The notes beneath the pieces were generated by a model. The model ran no database searches and had not been told where the DNA came from. It saw only the letters and a list, made by a program, of their open reading frames with translations. The position numbers and the translations under genes are program-made. A stretch of DNA of 64,000 nucleotides from Saccharomycopsis phalli (taxonomy: Eukaryota > Ascomycota > Saccharomycetes > Ascoideales > Saccharomycopsidaceae). Below, one piece after another: positions 8,995 to 18,590 of this stretch. The DNA is taken from assembly GCA_020342235.1 (NCBI GenBank), contig CP073219.1:496001-560000 (forward strand), in the 5' to 3' direction. Each line of letters opens with the position of its first letter. Position 1 is the first letter of the stretch.

Positions 8995-11349
8995 ATGTTA
9001 AATGATGCGAATAAAATCGTCATTCTGCCTAGTCAACTGCCGTGCTTTCTTGACAACAGTTCCAATGGCCCGATTTTTCCTCAAAGTACCAGAGTGTCAA
9101 GCTACAGCGAAAACTTTGACCACATTACCAAAAAGTCAAAAGTCAATGGGGAGCAGTCACGAGCAGAAAACAGGGCATTCGCCAACCATCCAAAGATTCC
9201 AAGATCCCAAGCTACTTACCCAAGACGGAGATCATTGACTGCATGTAGTATTTGCCGAAACCGAAAGGTCAAATGTGATAACGTGCGGCCAATATGCGGC
9301 CGTTGCGAGAAATACCGACAAAAGGATAAAAATTTTCAGGGATGTGTTTATGATGACTCAAAAAACGATTATTCTGGATACGACTCTGCAAGTTTGACAA
9401 TTCTCAGTAAACTTTCAGTTATCGAAGATAGGTTGCTACAGTTACTGAGAACGGAGCTTCTCCCTACACCACCATCGTCCACAGGCAGCTTCACCGAATC
9501 CTCCGAGGTGCAGTCGTTAAAGGAATTGATAGCAGAACTTAATGCCAAGCTCAGCACGACATTCCCAAAGGCTAATTCCGTTTCCCACCTCCCCATTGTG
9601 TGCCAAGAAGACCCTGGCTCAAATTTCAACTGGGATACTAGTGTTGAGAGATTATTGACTTGGCCCGCTATCAAGAAAAAGGAACTTGAGTTTGTGACTC
9701 CGAGGAAAGTAGTGGTATTACTCAATAATTTGTGGGATAAAATCCAAGATCCTACCAGGGCCCGAGAAATTGAGTATCTAAACCCCAATTTTCAAATTGA
9801 AAGCGCCTCCCCCGGCATTGCTCCTGTCCCTCTTAATGATTTGAGTAGGAACTTGCCCAACTTGAACCTATACAATTTTAACAGAATTATTGACTTTGAG
9901 AAATATTTATTTGACCACATTAACCATTTGATCAATGACGTGTTCCTAGTACTGGTATATCCTCAGATCCCAATAATGAATTTGCCTCAGCTTCAAGATA
10001 CATTAGCTATATTAAGCACAGAATACAAACAGTTTAAGCAAAATAATCAAGGCTCTTTTGTTAGCTTTTTCTTAAGTAACCATTATGTCTCCACATTGAC
10101 CCCAACGCCGATTATATTGATGTATGCTGCGTTAGCACTAATGATGGAAGCAGGGACTGGTTCCCACAATAACTCGTTTCTTGAATTGAGAAGCAATCCA
10201 GACTATAAACTAAGCCAAACTGCGTTCGACATGTCGTTGCAATTGAATAATATTCTCAATGGCTCGCATATCACTAATAACCAAATGCCTACCTCACACT
10301 CAGCCCGCGATAGCTTATCGTCAGATTCTCTTAGATCGCAGACCTCCCATAGATGTAACACACAAAAGTCACATTCGCTCTGGAATGTTCAGTTATACTT
10401 GCTATGTGCAATGTATAAATTGTACATGATGAGTCCTTTGGACAGTTGGTCATATCTACAACAAGCTGGTAATTGTCTTCTTAACTACGTTGAGGCTAGT
10501 GATATCAAATTCACGGTGCGCAATCATACATTTGAGTCGACAAATGTCACTAGACTTTTTTTTCACTGTTATAAGCTAGAGTCGGAGCTTCATGACTATT
10601 TGTCGCCATTTTTGGCTAAATCGGGTATTCTAGAATATAAATTTAAGCCAAAAATGCCTACGGAGCATTTCTATAGGCAACGTTACGTCATTGACGCTGA
10701 TCTACAAAGCAAAATGCTAATGATCTATTCAATGGACCTATTGTTTTCTAAAACTGAGAATGATCTCTTTTGTGCGTTTTTCAGCGATGACAAAGACTGG
10801 GATAAGTTTGAAACGAGCTCTTTACAAAAGGCAGTCACGGTTTACCTTGAAGCCATCCAGGCCCCCATAGATTTACTCGTGCCAGAATTAAAAAGTATGA
10901 TTGAAGACAGCTCTAATAATCCAGCATATCCTGATTATATCTTGTCCGTCAAAAGAAGAATCACTTCAATTAAATTCAAAGTTTACCAGCCTTTGATCTA
11001 TCATATGGTGAAGAAAAAGGATATATTATGCCCCAATTCCTCTTTTAATCAACTGAATTTAAAAGCCTATATCAACATCGTACTCTCATTACCAGACTCT
11101 AAGTTGGATAAGACAAGAGATCGACACACCTGGATGCGGTTGAGAGATAATTATGCTTCAGCCATAATTTTGTTAATAATATATGATACCTTCAGCAATT
11201 CTTACTTCTCCAGGCACGAGTTAATCGATCATATTGGTCGTATTAGCGATATTCTTAATTACTGGCTGACAGAGCGTCCTGAATTTGGCTTGTTTATTCA
11301 GAATATAGACCTTCTTGCTGAGGCAGTGCTCGGCGAAGCACAATACTAG
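8995..11349 (+). CDS. Zn2Cys6 (Gal4-type) transcription factor, target unknown
   Basis: The 784-aa protein carries a binuclear zinc cluster at residues 84-117: C84-x2-C87-x6-C94-x6-C101-x2-C104-x12-C117. The basic loop is RNRKVK. The last spacer of twelve residues is longer than the common six to nine. A likely coiled-coil dimer element follows (ILSKLSVIEDRLLQLLRTEL). The middle part contains a fungal-transcription-factor-like helical region (SLWNVQLYLLCAMYKLYMMS, then DSWSYLQQAGNCLLNYV). The N-terminal 80 residues before the cluster are polar. I recognise the class but not the orthologue; Hap1/Oaf3-like regulators have a similar layout. The stop codon is 37 bp from the convergent ELG1 stop, so their 3' UTRs must overlap. 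Confidence 0.85.
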   Translation: MLNDANKIVILPSQLPCFLDNSSNGPIFPQSTRVSSYSENFDHITKKSKVNGEQSRAENRAFANHPKIPRSQATYPRRRSLTACSICRNRKVKCDNVRPICGRCEKYRQKDKNFQGCVYDDSKNDYSGYDSASLTILSKLSVIEDRLLQLLRTELLPTPPSSTGSFTESSEVQSLKELIAELNAKLSTTFPKANSVSHLPIVCQEDPGSNFNWDTSVERLLTWPAIKKKELEFVTPRKVVVLLNNLWDKIQDPTRAREIEYLNPNFQIESASPGIAPVPLNDLSRNLPNLNLYNFNRIIDFEKYLFDHINHLINDVFLVLVYPQIPIMNLPQLQDTLAILSTEYKQFKQNNQGSFVSFFLSNHYVSTLTPTPIILMYAALALMMEAGTGSHNNSFLELRSNPDYKLSQTAFDMSLQLNNILNGSHITNNQMPTSHSARDSLSSDSLRSQTSHRCNTQKSHSLWNVQLYLLCAMYKLYMMSPLDSWSYLQQAGNCLLNYVEASDIKFTVRNHTFESTNVTRLFFHCYKLESELHDYLSPFLAKSGILEYKFKPKMPTEHFYRQRYVIDADLQSKMLMIYSMDLLFSKTENDLFCAFFSDDKDWDKFETSSLQKAVTVYLEAIQAPIDLLVPELKSMIEDSSNNPAYPDYILSVKRRITSIKFKVYQPLIYHMVKKKDILCPNSSFNQLNLKAYINIVLSLPDSKLDKTRDRHTWMRLRDNYASAIILLIIYDTFSNSYFSRHELIDHIGRISDILNYWLTERPEFGLFIQNIDLLAEAVLGEAQY

Positions 11350-11386
11350 TTGCATGTCTATAGTCATTTCATCAATTTATCATTGT

Positions 11387-14338
11387 TCATAAGGGGTATA
11401 TACTTGATGTAGCTAAAAGCTCCGTAATAGTATTTTCATCAAGCGTGTACCATAATGGCCTGCATCCTTGTAAACCTAGCTGTCCATTCACCTGGCCAGC
11501 TTGTGCCTCTATATTATAACGATATATCAACACATTAGCCATGCAGTAAAACCTGAGAAACGGGCCAATTTCCGTTATCACCGTATCAATTGGTAAAAGA
11601 TCGACAGACTGCAATCGGTCCTCAAAATCCCAATCTATGAATGAATCTCGAAGGGCGTTACTAGTTTGCCTTGTAATTCTACTTCTTGAAGCGTGCCTCT
11701 TTTTCAACTTTAAGAGGCCCTTGAATCTTCTTATCAAATCATTCTTCGTGGCAAATATTTTAAATCTCGTTGTAGCTTCGTACTTTTCATACATCATACC
11801 AAGATCATCAATGTTAGTTGAGCAAGGCTTCTCACAAGAATCAAGAACAAGAAGCTGATTGAATTGTTTTAAAATAGTATTATTTTGAAGTTCTAATCCA
11901 ATGTTTAATTCATAGCTCCTCGTATAAGTGTGTTCTTGATCCTTAAAAAGTTTGTCTTTGATAGTTTGAAAATCCTCATCTTCATAGCTATCATAATAAC
12001 TGTCATCATTAATATCAAACCTATCTTCTTCAAATAGGGTACCTTCGCTTATATTTCTAATATTATTGCCAATTAATTTACTCTTTGTACCAGCAGTGAT
12101 AACGTCACACATGGACATCATATCTGAATATTTGCAATAACTTTCCAAGGACATAGACCCAGAAAGGTTTTCATGGCTTTGATCCTTATACATAATCCTC
12201 GTTAATACTTGGTTATCCGAAAACTCTTTTGATTTGCTGGTTTGACAAAGGTACTGCAAATTAGTTAAGCATTTCCTTAAATCACAATCAAACTCGATAA
12301 TCAAGTCATCAACTATATCCTCCGCTACTAAAAAGCCGAAAGAAGAAGCTATTGCAATTAGATATCTCCTCAACTGGGTCACACCAAGCTTCTTAAATTC
12401 AATCAATGTCCCTTGTTTATCAGCAATATCTATTATCTTTTTAGGTAAGTGATCCAATTCCGAACATGTAACAACAATTGGCTTTCTAGTAACGTATAGT
12501 GTAGAATAAAACAAGTCCCAAAATCCCTTATCCTCTCTTTTAAATAAAATGTCCAAATTCTCAAATAAAATTATCCCTTTTTGAAATCCGGATTCATCTA
12601 CAGTCAGCCTTTTCTGCTGGTGAACCAAATGAGACGTTGCCAATTCTTTAAGATTCTTCTGTAATGCTTTTTTGCTATGTGGTTGATTCGTGTTAATTTC
12701 ATAAACAAACCCATTCAATTCGTCTATGCAAGAGTAAACAGCTGCGGTTTTAGCGGCACCAATCGGTCCATAAATTATCATTAAAGGAACATAAGGTATA
12801 TCCGTGCCTTCTTGCATGCTGAAGCTGTATTCTCCGGACATTGAATAATCAAAATAATCAATATCACTATCATCCACAATAAAGTCATCTTGTTTCCGTC
12901 GTTTTCCCCCCAATGCTCTCGTAAGATGTGCTTGTCTCTCTGATATTCCTTTATTATTACTTAAAATATCGAAGCTCTTCTGAAGCCAGTCAAAGACAGC
13001 ACTACCATTAGTTTCTTCATTGGTAAGAACTTCTGCGAATTTATGAGGCTTGGTGGCTTCAGGCCACATCAAATTTGATGAGCCCTCGATCCTCTTTCTA
13101 ATTGTACTATAGAACGAGGCAGAACCACCACTAGTTAACTCATTCCAGAATTCATCTACCGTTATTGAAGTACATAATGATTGATAAGATTTTTTATCCA
13201 CAGCACCCGCATTTGTAATTTTGTGTTTGAAGTCACTTTTAATTAGGCTGAAATAATCTGTCTTTTTTCGCTTAATGACATCGCCGTATTTCTCATTGGT
13301 GCCGGTAACGTGAAACTCTTGCAGCAAAATATTCCTCACAGTGACCGGCTTCCGAGTTGATTTTAATGACAGCTCCGCAATTTTAGCTTGAGCTAATTTA
13401 CTAGTTTTGACAAAATCCAGGAAACTCTTATTGGGGCCACGATCAGTAGCCACACCTGCACTGAAGAATGGATTGAGTAAAGTCTTATCTTGTATATCTA
13501 AAGTTACTTGCAATGATCTTAAAAACTCGGACAGAATCTTGAGACATACTGGAGGTATTTTTTTTGCCGTACTTTGGATCTTAGGTTTTCGCCCTCGCTT
13601 TTTAGTTGTGCTCCCAGTCAATATGTTATTGATATTTGAAATACTAGACTGGTTCAGCGTTGCAGCCTTATCGTCACATTTACCCCAGCTTTTTTTTAAT
13701 CTGGGTGAGACGATCGTAACTGTTACTGGAAGTTGTCCTCGAGACACATTTCTACCGCCAGTCAAAATATCAAAAACTGTCCGTTTTCGAGCACCTCTTA
13801 AAAAATCACCGGTGAGTTTAACATTCAAACTCCCTTCAGAACGCTTAATGTGTACTTTATGTCTTGAATGGGAAAAATCTGTAGTAATAGTATTCTGCAA
13901 AGACTTATCAATGATGATGTTCATTGATGCATTTGCCGTATTCTTCACTTTAGAATTCACTGACTTTACTTCGACAGTCAGTTCTATGAATGTATCAGAA
14001 GCCTCGGCGACGTCCGGTATTGTTGAAGTTTCATCATCCGTTTCCGCTGCTAAGTCTATCCAAGATGGCTCATTTGCTGCTTGATTGGTACAATCTGGCA
14101 TCATCTTAGCACGGTGATTCTCGGAGTCAAAATTCACAGAAACTTCACTAGATTTGTCTGATATTATTTCACAGCTTCCAGATTCATCAGTTAAGTCCAC
14201 TTGTGTCACAGAAGAAGGTTCTCTTTCTTCAGACTCATCGATAGCAAGACGCGTCTCGTGTGTGTATCCAGTAGAAGATTCCTCCTTTTTTAATAGTAAA
14301 AAATCTAAAGGACCGCGAATTCTACTAGCTTTAATCAT
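11387..14338 (-). CDS. ELG1: Elg1/ATAD5-type large subunit of the PCNA-unloading RFC-like complex
   Basis: Elg1 replaces Rfc1 in a clamp unloader that removes PCNA, including SUMO-PCNA, from finished DNA. The protein has 983 aa. The N-terminal 420 residues are disordered and contain SUMO-interaction-like patches (QVDLTDES, SWIDLAAETDDE) and two ILTG elements (VFDILTGG, INNILTGS) that resemble the N-terminal DILTG stretch of yeast Elg1. The AAA+ domain begins near residue 515 with LMIIYGPIGAAKTAAVYSC, followed by the Walker-B-like ILFENLDILF. The Walker A reads GxxGxAKT, so the third Gly is Ala; such degeneracy occurs in RFC-like large subunits. A helical collar follows. A GCACGTGA element lies about 100 bp upstream of the start. 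Confidence in the family is high. Confidence 0.85.
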   Translation of the reverse strand: MIKASRIRGPLDFLLLKKEESSTGYTHETRLAIDESEEREPSSVTQVDLTDESGSCEIISDKSSEVSVNFDSENHRAKMMPDCTNQAANEPSWIDLAAETDDETSTIPDVAEASDTFIELTVEVKSVNSKVKNTANASMNIIIDKSLQNTITTDFSHSRHKVHIKRSEGSLNVKLTGDFLRGARKRTVFDILTGGRNVSRGQLPVTVTIVSPRLKKSWGKCDDKAATLNQSSISNINNILTGSTTKKRGRKPKIQSTAKKIPPVCLKILSEFLRSLQVTLDIQDKTLLNPFFSAGVATDRGPNKSFLDFVKTSKLAQAKIAELSLKSTRKPVTVRNILLQEFHVTGTNEKYGDVIKRKKTDYFSLIKSDFKHKITNAGAVDKKSYQSLCTSITVDEFWNELTSGGSASFYSTIRKRIEGSSNLMWPEATKPHKFAEVLTNEETNGSAVFDWLQKSFDILSNNKGISERQAHLTRALGGKRRKQDDFIVDDSDIDYFDYSMSGEYSFSMQEGTDIPYVPLMIIYGPIGAAKTAAVYSCIDELNGFVYEINTNQPHSKKALQKNLKELATSHLVHQQKRLTVDESGFQKGIILFENLDILFKREDKGFWDLFYSTLYVTRKPIVVTCSELDHLPKKIIDIADKQGTLIEFKKLGVTQLRRYLIAIASSFGFLVAEDIVDDLIIEFDCDLRKCLTNLQYLCQTSKSKEFSDNQVLTRIMYKDQSHENLSGSMSLESYCKYSDMMSMCDVITAGTKSKLIGNNIRNISEGTLFEEDRFDINDDSYYDSYEDEDFQTIKDKLFKDQEHTYTRSYELNIGLELQNNTILKQFNQLLVLDSCEKPCSTNIDDLGMMYEKYEATTRFKIFATKNDLIRRFKGLLKLKKRHASRSRITRQTSNALRDSFIDWDFEDRLQSVDLLPIDTVITEIGPFLRFYCMANVLIYRYNIEAQAGQVNGQLGLQGCRPLWYTLDENTITELLATSSIYPL

Positions 14339-14435
14339 AACCCTTTTAAATAATCATAAATCTTGTCTTTTCCGCGAAACGATAAAATCCTAAACGCGTA
14401 CAGAAAGTTTCCCGGCAGCCACACAAGGCCGCATG

Positions 14436-14443
14436 GCACGTGA
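14436..14443. promoter_or_regulatory. CACGTG element upstream of ELG1
   Basis: GCACGTGA lies about 100 bp before the ELG1 start. CACGTG is the core bound by basic helix-loop-helix factors such as Cbf1. It is one of four CACGTG cores noted between genes in this window. Confidence 0.4.
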
Positions 14444-14498
14444 TATATATCTATATGTATCTACAGAATCGCTCATGCCAAAAAAAGTCGTGAATATA

Positions 14499-16412
14499 TT
14501 ATTTAAGGTTTCTTGTTTTCACTTTCCGAGTCTTTTTATGTTTCTTGCTAGTACTTTTAGCATCCTTGGCATAAAATGGCTTGTTTAAAACGCCGTTAAC
14601 TCGATCAAACTGAAAGAACTCTTCATTTAATTCTTGAGACTCAGAATGCAAAGCAGCATTCACACCTCCATAACTAATCGATTTTGAACCAGAAGTCTCT
14701 GTAGCTCCAATATGGGAACTAAAAGAAAGCTTTGCCAAGTCTTTGGATAAATCAAACGTCTCCAATTCTAAAGCCGGGTTCTCATTTATGGCCTTTATGA
14801 TTTGCTTCTTTCTGTTTTCTGACAACAAATCCAATGTGTACAAATCCTTATTAAATTCTAAACTCTCGGTCAATGACTTTCCACTTCCGTCATCATTCGG
14901 CGGCGGATTAACAAATAATAACTTGCCACTAACGTAATCTTTCAAGACAAATCTAGCGGCTCTGTTGACATCAGCACTTCCAAAACCCTGTGTCATGTAT
15001 CCTCTGGCTCTAGCATAAGCTGTCAACAATTCCCGTGCAGTTGGAATACCGGTACCACCATCCTCAATAGACTTGATTGGAATAGCAATACCATAAATTG
15101 CCTCCAAGAAGTATTTGGGGATTCTCTGGGCAACCAAAGAAGAAGGACCCATTGATTCACGTAGCTGATTGATAGGCAAAACACCGTTGCAAACAAGTTC
15201 GGCATTGGTGTAAGCAAAATTAGGGAAAACCAATCCAGGGCAATCACACAATATTATATCATCAGAAAGATTTATAGTTTGGAAATGTTTGGTTTTTCCT
15301 GGAGTAGCCGACACAGAAACCTTTTTGGCACCAACAAGTGCATTTAACGTCGACGACTTTCCAACATTTGGATATCCGACAAATCCAATCTGCAACTTTG
15401 GCTTATCTTCTGGGTTTGGAGGGATAGACAATGGCTCTGGTGCTTCATGAATAAATAAATCCTCTAACTCATCAACAGATAATATTCGTATTTTATCCTC
15501 CAAATTCTTACTTGAAATATCAAAGGTTGATTTTTTTAACAGAAGATCTTCATCGTGAGCGTCACCAGAATTGAAAATTTCTTGATTTTTCTTTTCTTCA
15601 GCTTCCTTTGCTAGCAATTCATTGGCATTCCCAGCCGAAAAAAAAGCATATGGAATGTCATTCTTTATAAAATATTGGGCCCAAGATGTTCTCTGCGAGA
15701 CTGACAATAAATCTGCTTTATTAACTAACAATAAATTTCTTTTCTTTGGATTTATCTCTTTGGTATAGGCCTCAAGGTCAACCGAACGAAACAACAATGG
15801 ATTTCTAGCATCGACAATTTGAACAACTAAATCCGATCTTTCAATGACTCTCCATAGTTGTCTCCAAACTTCTAGGTTACGCTCAAATGGAGTGAGAAGT
15901 AAGTCGTTATTCTTTTGCAAAACAGCCAAATCTCTTCTCCACTGTAAGAATCCCTTCTTTTCGCTCTCTTGCAATTCACGCTTGGTAGTAGAGGCATCCC
16001 AAGCTGGTCTCCGAGGAACAACCAACTTATTCTTATTCTTCAACTGCTCTATAGTTAACTCTTTTTCCTTCTCTTCAGTTAACAAAAAATTTTGTTCCGG
16101 TTCGGTGGTATTAATAATTGTCATTTGATTTCTCTTAACGGCAGTGAAATCAGTGTTGGCCAACTCAGCACTATTCAAGAAATCCTCAATATGACTCTCT
16201 TGAGTAACTGACCGCAATTTCACCCAGTCATCTTCCTTTTTATCCGTTGTGAAACGAGACTCTCCATCAGGCAATATTTCAACTCTATTCTCTTTGGACC
16301 TTTGATATATAATAGCTTTACCTAATCCAACGGTATTCTTTTGCTTATGCTGAACCGGCTTTGGCCCTTTTGGCGCCTTCCATTTAACTGGTGGGTTCTT
16401 TTGTGGAGGCAT
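14499..16412 (-). CDS. LSG1: Lsg1, cytoplasmic GTPase releasing Nmd3 from the 60S subunit
   Basis: Lsg1 acts late in 60S maturation in the cytoplasm. The 637-aa protein starts MPPQKNPPVKWKAPKGPKP, very close to S. cerevisiae Lsg1. It then has FTTDKKEDDWVKLRSVTQES, LLLTPFERNLEVWRQLWRV and IVDARNPLLFRSVDLEAY. It is a circularly permuted GTPase: G4 (VNKADLL) comes first, then G1 (GYPNVGKSS), then G3 (DCPGL). The C-terminal tail is basic (KKHKKTRKVKTRN). The frame is open to 16469, but homology sets the start at the ATG at 16412. A TCACGTGA site lies 54 bp upstream. It lies in tandem behind PET123 on the minus strand. Confidence 0.95.
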   Translation of the reverse strand: MPPQKNPPVKWKAPKGPKPVQHKQKNTVGLGKAIIYQRSKENRVEILPDGESRFTTDKKEDDWVKLRSVTQESHIEDFLNSAELANTDFTAVKRNQMTIINTTEPEQNFLLTEEKEKELTIEQLKNKNKLVVPRRPAWDASTTKRELQESEKKGFLQWRRDLAVLQKNNDLLLTPFERNLEVWRQLWRVIERSDLVVQIVDARNPLLFRSVDLEAYTKEINPKKRNLLLVNKADLLSVSQRTSWAQYFIKNDIPYAFFSAGNANELLAKEAEEKKNQEIFNSGDAHDEDLLLKKSTFDISSKNLEDKIRILSVDELEDLFIHEAPEPLSIPPNPEDKPKLQIGFVGYPNVGKSSTLNALVGAKKVSVSATPGKTKHFQTINLSDDIILCDCPGLVFPNFAYTNAELVCNGVLPINQLRESMGPSSLVAQRIPKYFLEAIYGIAIPIKSIEDGGTGIPTARELLTAYARARGYMTQGFGSADVNRAARFVLKDYVSGKLLFVNPPPNDDGSGKSLTESLEFNKDLYTLDLLSENRKKQIIKAINENPALELETFDLSKDLAKLSFSSHIGATETSGSKSISYGGVNAALHSESQELNEEFFQFDRVNGVLNKPFYAKDAKSTSKKHKKTRKVKTRNLK

Positions 16413-16465
16413 AGTTATTATATATTGGAGGCGGTCAGTAAAAAATTTTGGTTTCTGGGATGAGG

Positions 16466-16473
16466 TCACGTGA
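16466..16473. promoter_or_regulatory. TCACGTGA (Cbf1-type E-box) upstream of LSG1
   Basis: A perfect palindromic 8-mer ends 54 bp before the LSG1 start codon, between it and the PET123 stop. The same 8-mer occurs about 50 bp before the SMN-like start at 19101. Confidence 0.5.
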
Positions 16474-16520
16474 GTAGTACAGTCAAACTATTTACATTGT
16501 GTATTATGCTTTATTTAAAC

Positions 16521-17450
16521 TTAATATTCCGCCTTGTTCTCGCCTAATGGAATTCTACTCCCCTGAATAATATTGGACTGTGCCCTTTCCTCTGCCTGAG
16601 CCTCCAACTTGTTAACTTCTCCAGATAATGTGTCTTCAATTTCATAGATGGAAGGCGCATCATGGTCAGTAGAATCAAGGAACAAACTGTTAATTCTGTT
16701 ATCAACAACAGACTGCCTTTGATCGGTCTCGCCGGTACGAAGAATCTGCCAAACCTCGTTTGCAACGCTTCTAAAATACTGCCCGTTATCTTCAAAAGCC
16801 GCTTGAACAGCGGATTCCAAATGGGTCTCGTCAATAATAAAGTCTTTACTGCTGAAGTACAAATCCAAAAGTTTAGCAGACTTGTTTTCCTTGACCTTTA
16901 ACTCCTGGGAGATTCTGTTGGCTTCCCGCTTCAATTTAAGTACTCTGGTTTCCTCCGGGGTACGGTGTCTCATTATTTTTCCAGTCAACTCGCTCTGGAT
17001 ACTAGGCAATGTCAACTTGGTTGTGGCAGTTTCGTAATTCATTTTTCTCAATAACTCCGCGTTTTTCTCCTCTTGTTCTTGTTGTCTAGCCTTTGATACC
17101 TTTTCCTCGTTTATCTTCTGTTCCTCGAGTGTCAATGCTTCAATTAAATGGCTTCTTCTAATTTGACTTCTAATGATTTTGGCCGATTGCTCCATAGGCA
17201 TAGCGGCAAGCTCCTCCGCGCTATGGACCTTTGATGGGCTTTGAGCAGACTTGGAGATTCTTTCCTTCAATGGAAATGGCTTTGGAAGAACTTGTTCTCT
17301 GGTGGTGCCTTTTGGATGTGAAATATTAGGTGCATATCCATGTTTCTTTGTTGTATCAACCGTTAATGGCACTAAAGGCTTCTTGAATAGCTTACGAGAT
17401 GCAGGAAGCACACCTGACTTAAACCCATATTTTATAATTCCTTTACCCAT
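16521..17450 (-). CDS. PET123: Pet123, mitochondrial small-subunit ribosomal protein mS26
   Basis: Pet123 is a component of the mitochondrial 37S ribosomal subunit. The 309-aa protein begins MGKGIIKYGFKSGVLPASRK, very like S. cerevisiae Pet123 (MGKG-x-x-KYGFKSG). Other conserved parts are the ISHPKGTTR segment, a charged coiled-coil region at about residues 95-140, and RHRTPEETRVLKLKREANR. The family length is about 318 aa. The upstream ATG at 17462 would add MSIV. The internal ATG at 17450 matches the family start and is preferred. It lies between PI-PLC and LSG1, all on the minus strand. Confidence 0.92.
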   Translation of the reverse strand: MGKGIIKYGFKSGVLPASRKLFKKPLVPLTVDTTKKHGYAPNISHPKGTTREQVLPKPFPLKERISKSAQSPSKVHSAEELAAMPMEQSAKIIRSQIRRSHLIEALTLEEQKINEEKVSKARQQEQEEKNAELLRKMNYETATTKLTLPSIQSELTGKIMRHRTPEETRVLKLKREANRISQELKVKENKSAKLLDLYFSSKDFIIDETHLESAVQAAFEDNGQYFRSVANEVWQILRTGETDQRQSVVDNRINSLFLDSTDHDAPSIYEIEDTLSGEVNKLEAQAEERAQSNIIQGSRIPLGENKAEY

Positions 17451-17560
17451 TACGATTGACAAACTTCAGCCAGGTTCATAATACCATGGTTGAAAAAATT
17501 ATACGCGCCGGGTAATACTCTGTCTACTCCACGACAGCATACAGGCTGTGATATCAAATA

Positions 17561-17600
17561 TACACCTAGTAAATACACCTAGTAAAATACACTAAATAAA
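17561..17600. repeat. Two-copy 13-bp direct repeat with degenerate copies
   Basis: TACACCTAGTAAA occurs at 17561-17573 and again directly at 17574-17586. Weaker copies (atacactaaataaa, catactaaat) follow. The array sits between the PI-PLC stop and the PET123 start, about 110 bp upstream of PET123. A promoter or 3'-UTR role is possible but unproven. Confidence 0.6.
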
Positions 17601-17627
17601 CATACTAAATAGACACGTATAGCTGCC

Positions 17628-18590
17628 TCAAAAGTTTTGGGCAACCAACGAACGGACGATATTCCAGTCGTCATCAGCGACAAAATCAAGGACAACAATA
17701 CCAGAGGATTTAGTAAATGATTCTTCCAACTGGTGAGCTACCAACCCTTGAGCAACCTTGCTTGGCCAACAGTCAGTATTATAGAAATTACTGCCTGAGC
17801 AGAAGCTGACAAATAACTTGTCATCCTTGTCCTTACAGTAGTCAGAGGATCTCTGGATTTGGTCCTTGATATAGCCTGCCTTCTTCTCGATATCACTAGC
17901 CTCATTGATTTCACACCAGTCTTGAACGCAGAAAGATCCCTGATCATCCTCGACGGTGTTATACTCCCACCAGTGCGCGTCAAAGCCAAAATGGTTGTTC
18001 AACTCTTCGTTGTTCTTAATTCCGAATCTTCTAAACAAGAAGATTTTTCCTCGGAGATTGCCAATGTTAGGGATGTCTGTATTCAAATAATACTTGTCTT
18101 GGTTTGGTTCGACGTACTTCTTCCATACCAAATTTGGAAAGTCATCGTCATCCCAATTGCCCTCACCTTCTTGTTTGATGGAAACGATGACAGTCTCCTT
18201 ATTATGCTTATTCAAGAATTCATAGACTTCATTCAAAATCTCGCCCAACTCGTAAGTAGTAGGCAACTTGACTGGAAATTTGCTGTGCACAACTGATAAC
18301 TCCGACACATGTTTGGAAGAAGTCCGATCACTGTCGCCAGTTATTGTAGCAGTAACAGTGGCAATGATGTTGCTCAATGGCTTTCTACCGCATCTAATGT
18401 CAAGAAAGCGAACACCATGCTCCAATTGCTCAGTCACAGTCGCGTTTTGACATTGGACTGAGGGTAAACTAGCAGTGAGATGAGCCGCAGAATTATGAGA
18501 GCCTGGAATGGACAACTTGGACAACTTGGTGTTGTCATCGATTCTGGAGACCCATTCGGTCAAATCGCTAATCTCAGTCTTGTTAACCAT
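17628..18590 (-). CDS. Prokaryote-type phosphatidylinositol-specific phospholipase C
   Basis: The 320-aa protein is a single PI-PLC X domain of the bacterial kind. It lacks the EF-hand, Y and C2 domains of eukaryotic PLC1. Catalytic residues are visible: H32 in LSIPGSHNSAAH and H102 in LSVVHSKFPVKLP. Substrate-binding D64 and R66 are in RFLDIRCGR. The order matches Bacillus PI-PLC (His32, Asp67, Arg69, His82), with about 20 extra residues before the second His. No signal peptide is present, so the enzyme should be intracellular, unlike the secreted bacterial forms. C. albicans PLC2 and PLC3 are of this class, so the likely product is a PLC2/PLC3 homologue. A trio of His/Ca-independent catalytic signatures supports activity. 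The family history suggests old transfer from bacteria. Confidence 0.85.
   Translation of the reverse strand: MVNKTEISDLTEWVSRIDDNTKLSKLSIPGSHNSAAHLTASLPSVQCQNATVTEQLEHGVRFLDIRCGRKPLSNIIATVTATITGDSDRTSSKHVSELSVVHSKFPVKLPTTYELGEILNEVYEFLNKHNKETVIVSIKQEGEGNWDDDDFPNLVWKKYVEPNQDKYYLNTDIPNIGNLRGKIFLFRRFGIKNNEELNNHFGFDAHWWEYNTVEDDQGSFCVQDWCEINEASDIEKKAGYIKDQIQRSSDYCKDKDDKLFVSFCSGSNFYNTDCWPSKVAQGLVAHQLEESFTKSSGIVVLDFVADDDWNIVRSLVAQNF

Noticed and set aside
13407-14084. 225-codon plus-strand frame opposite ELG1
   Set aside because: It lies in the disordered N-terminal half of ELG1, where low-complexity codons leave the other strand open. No domain is visible.
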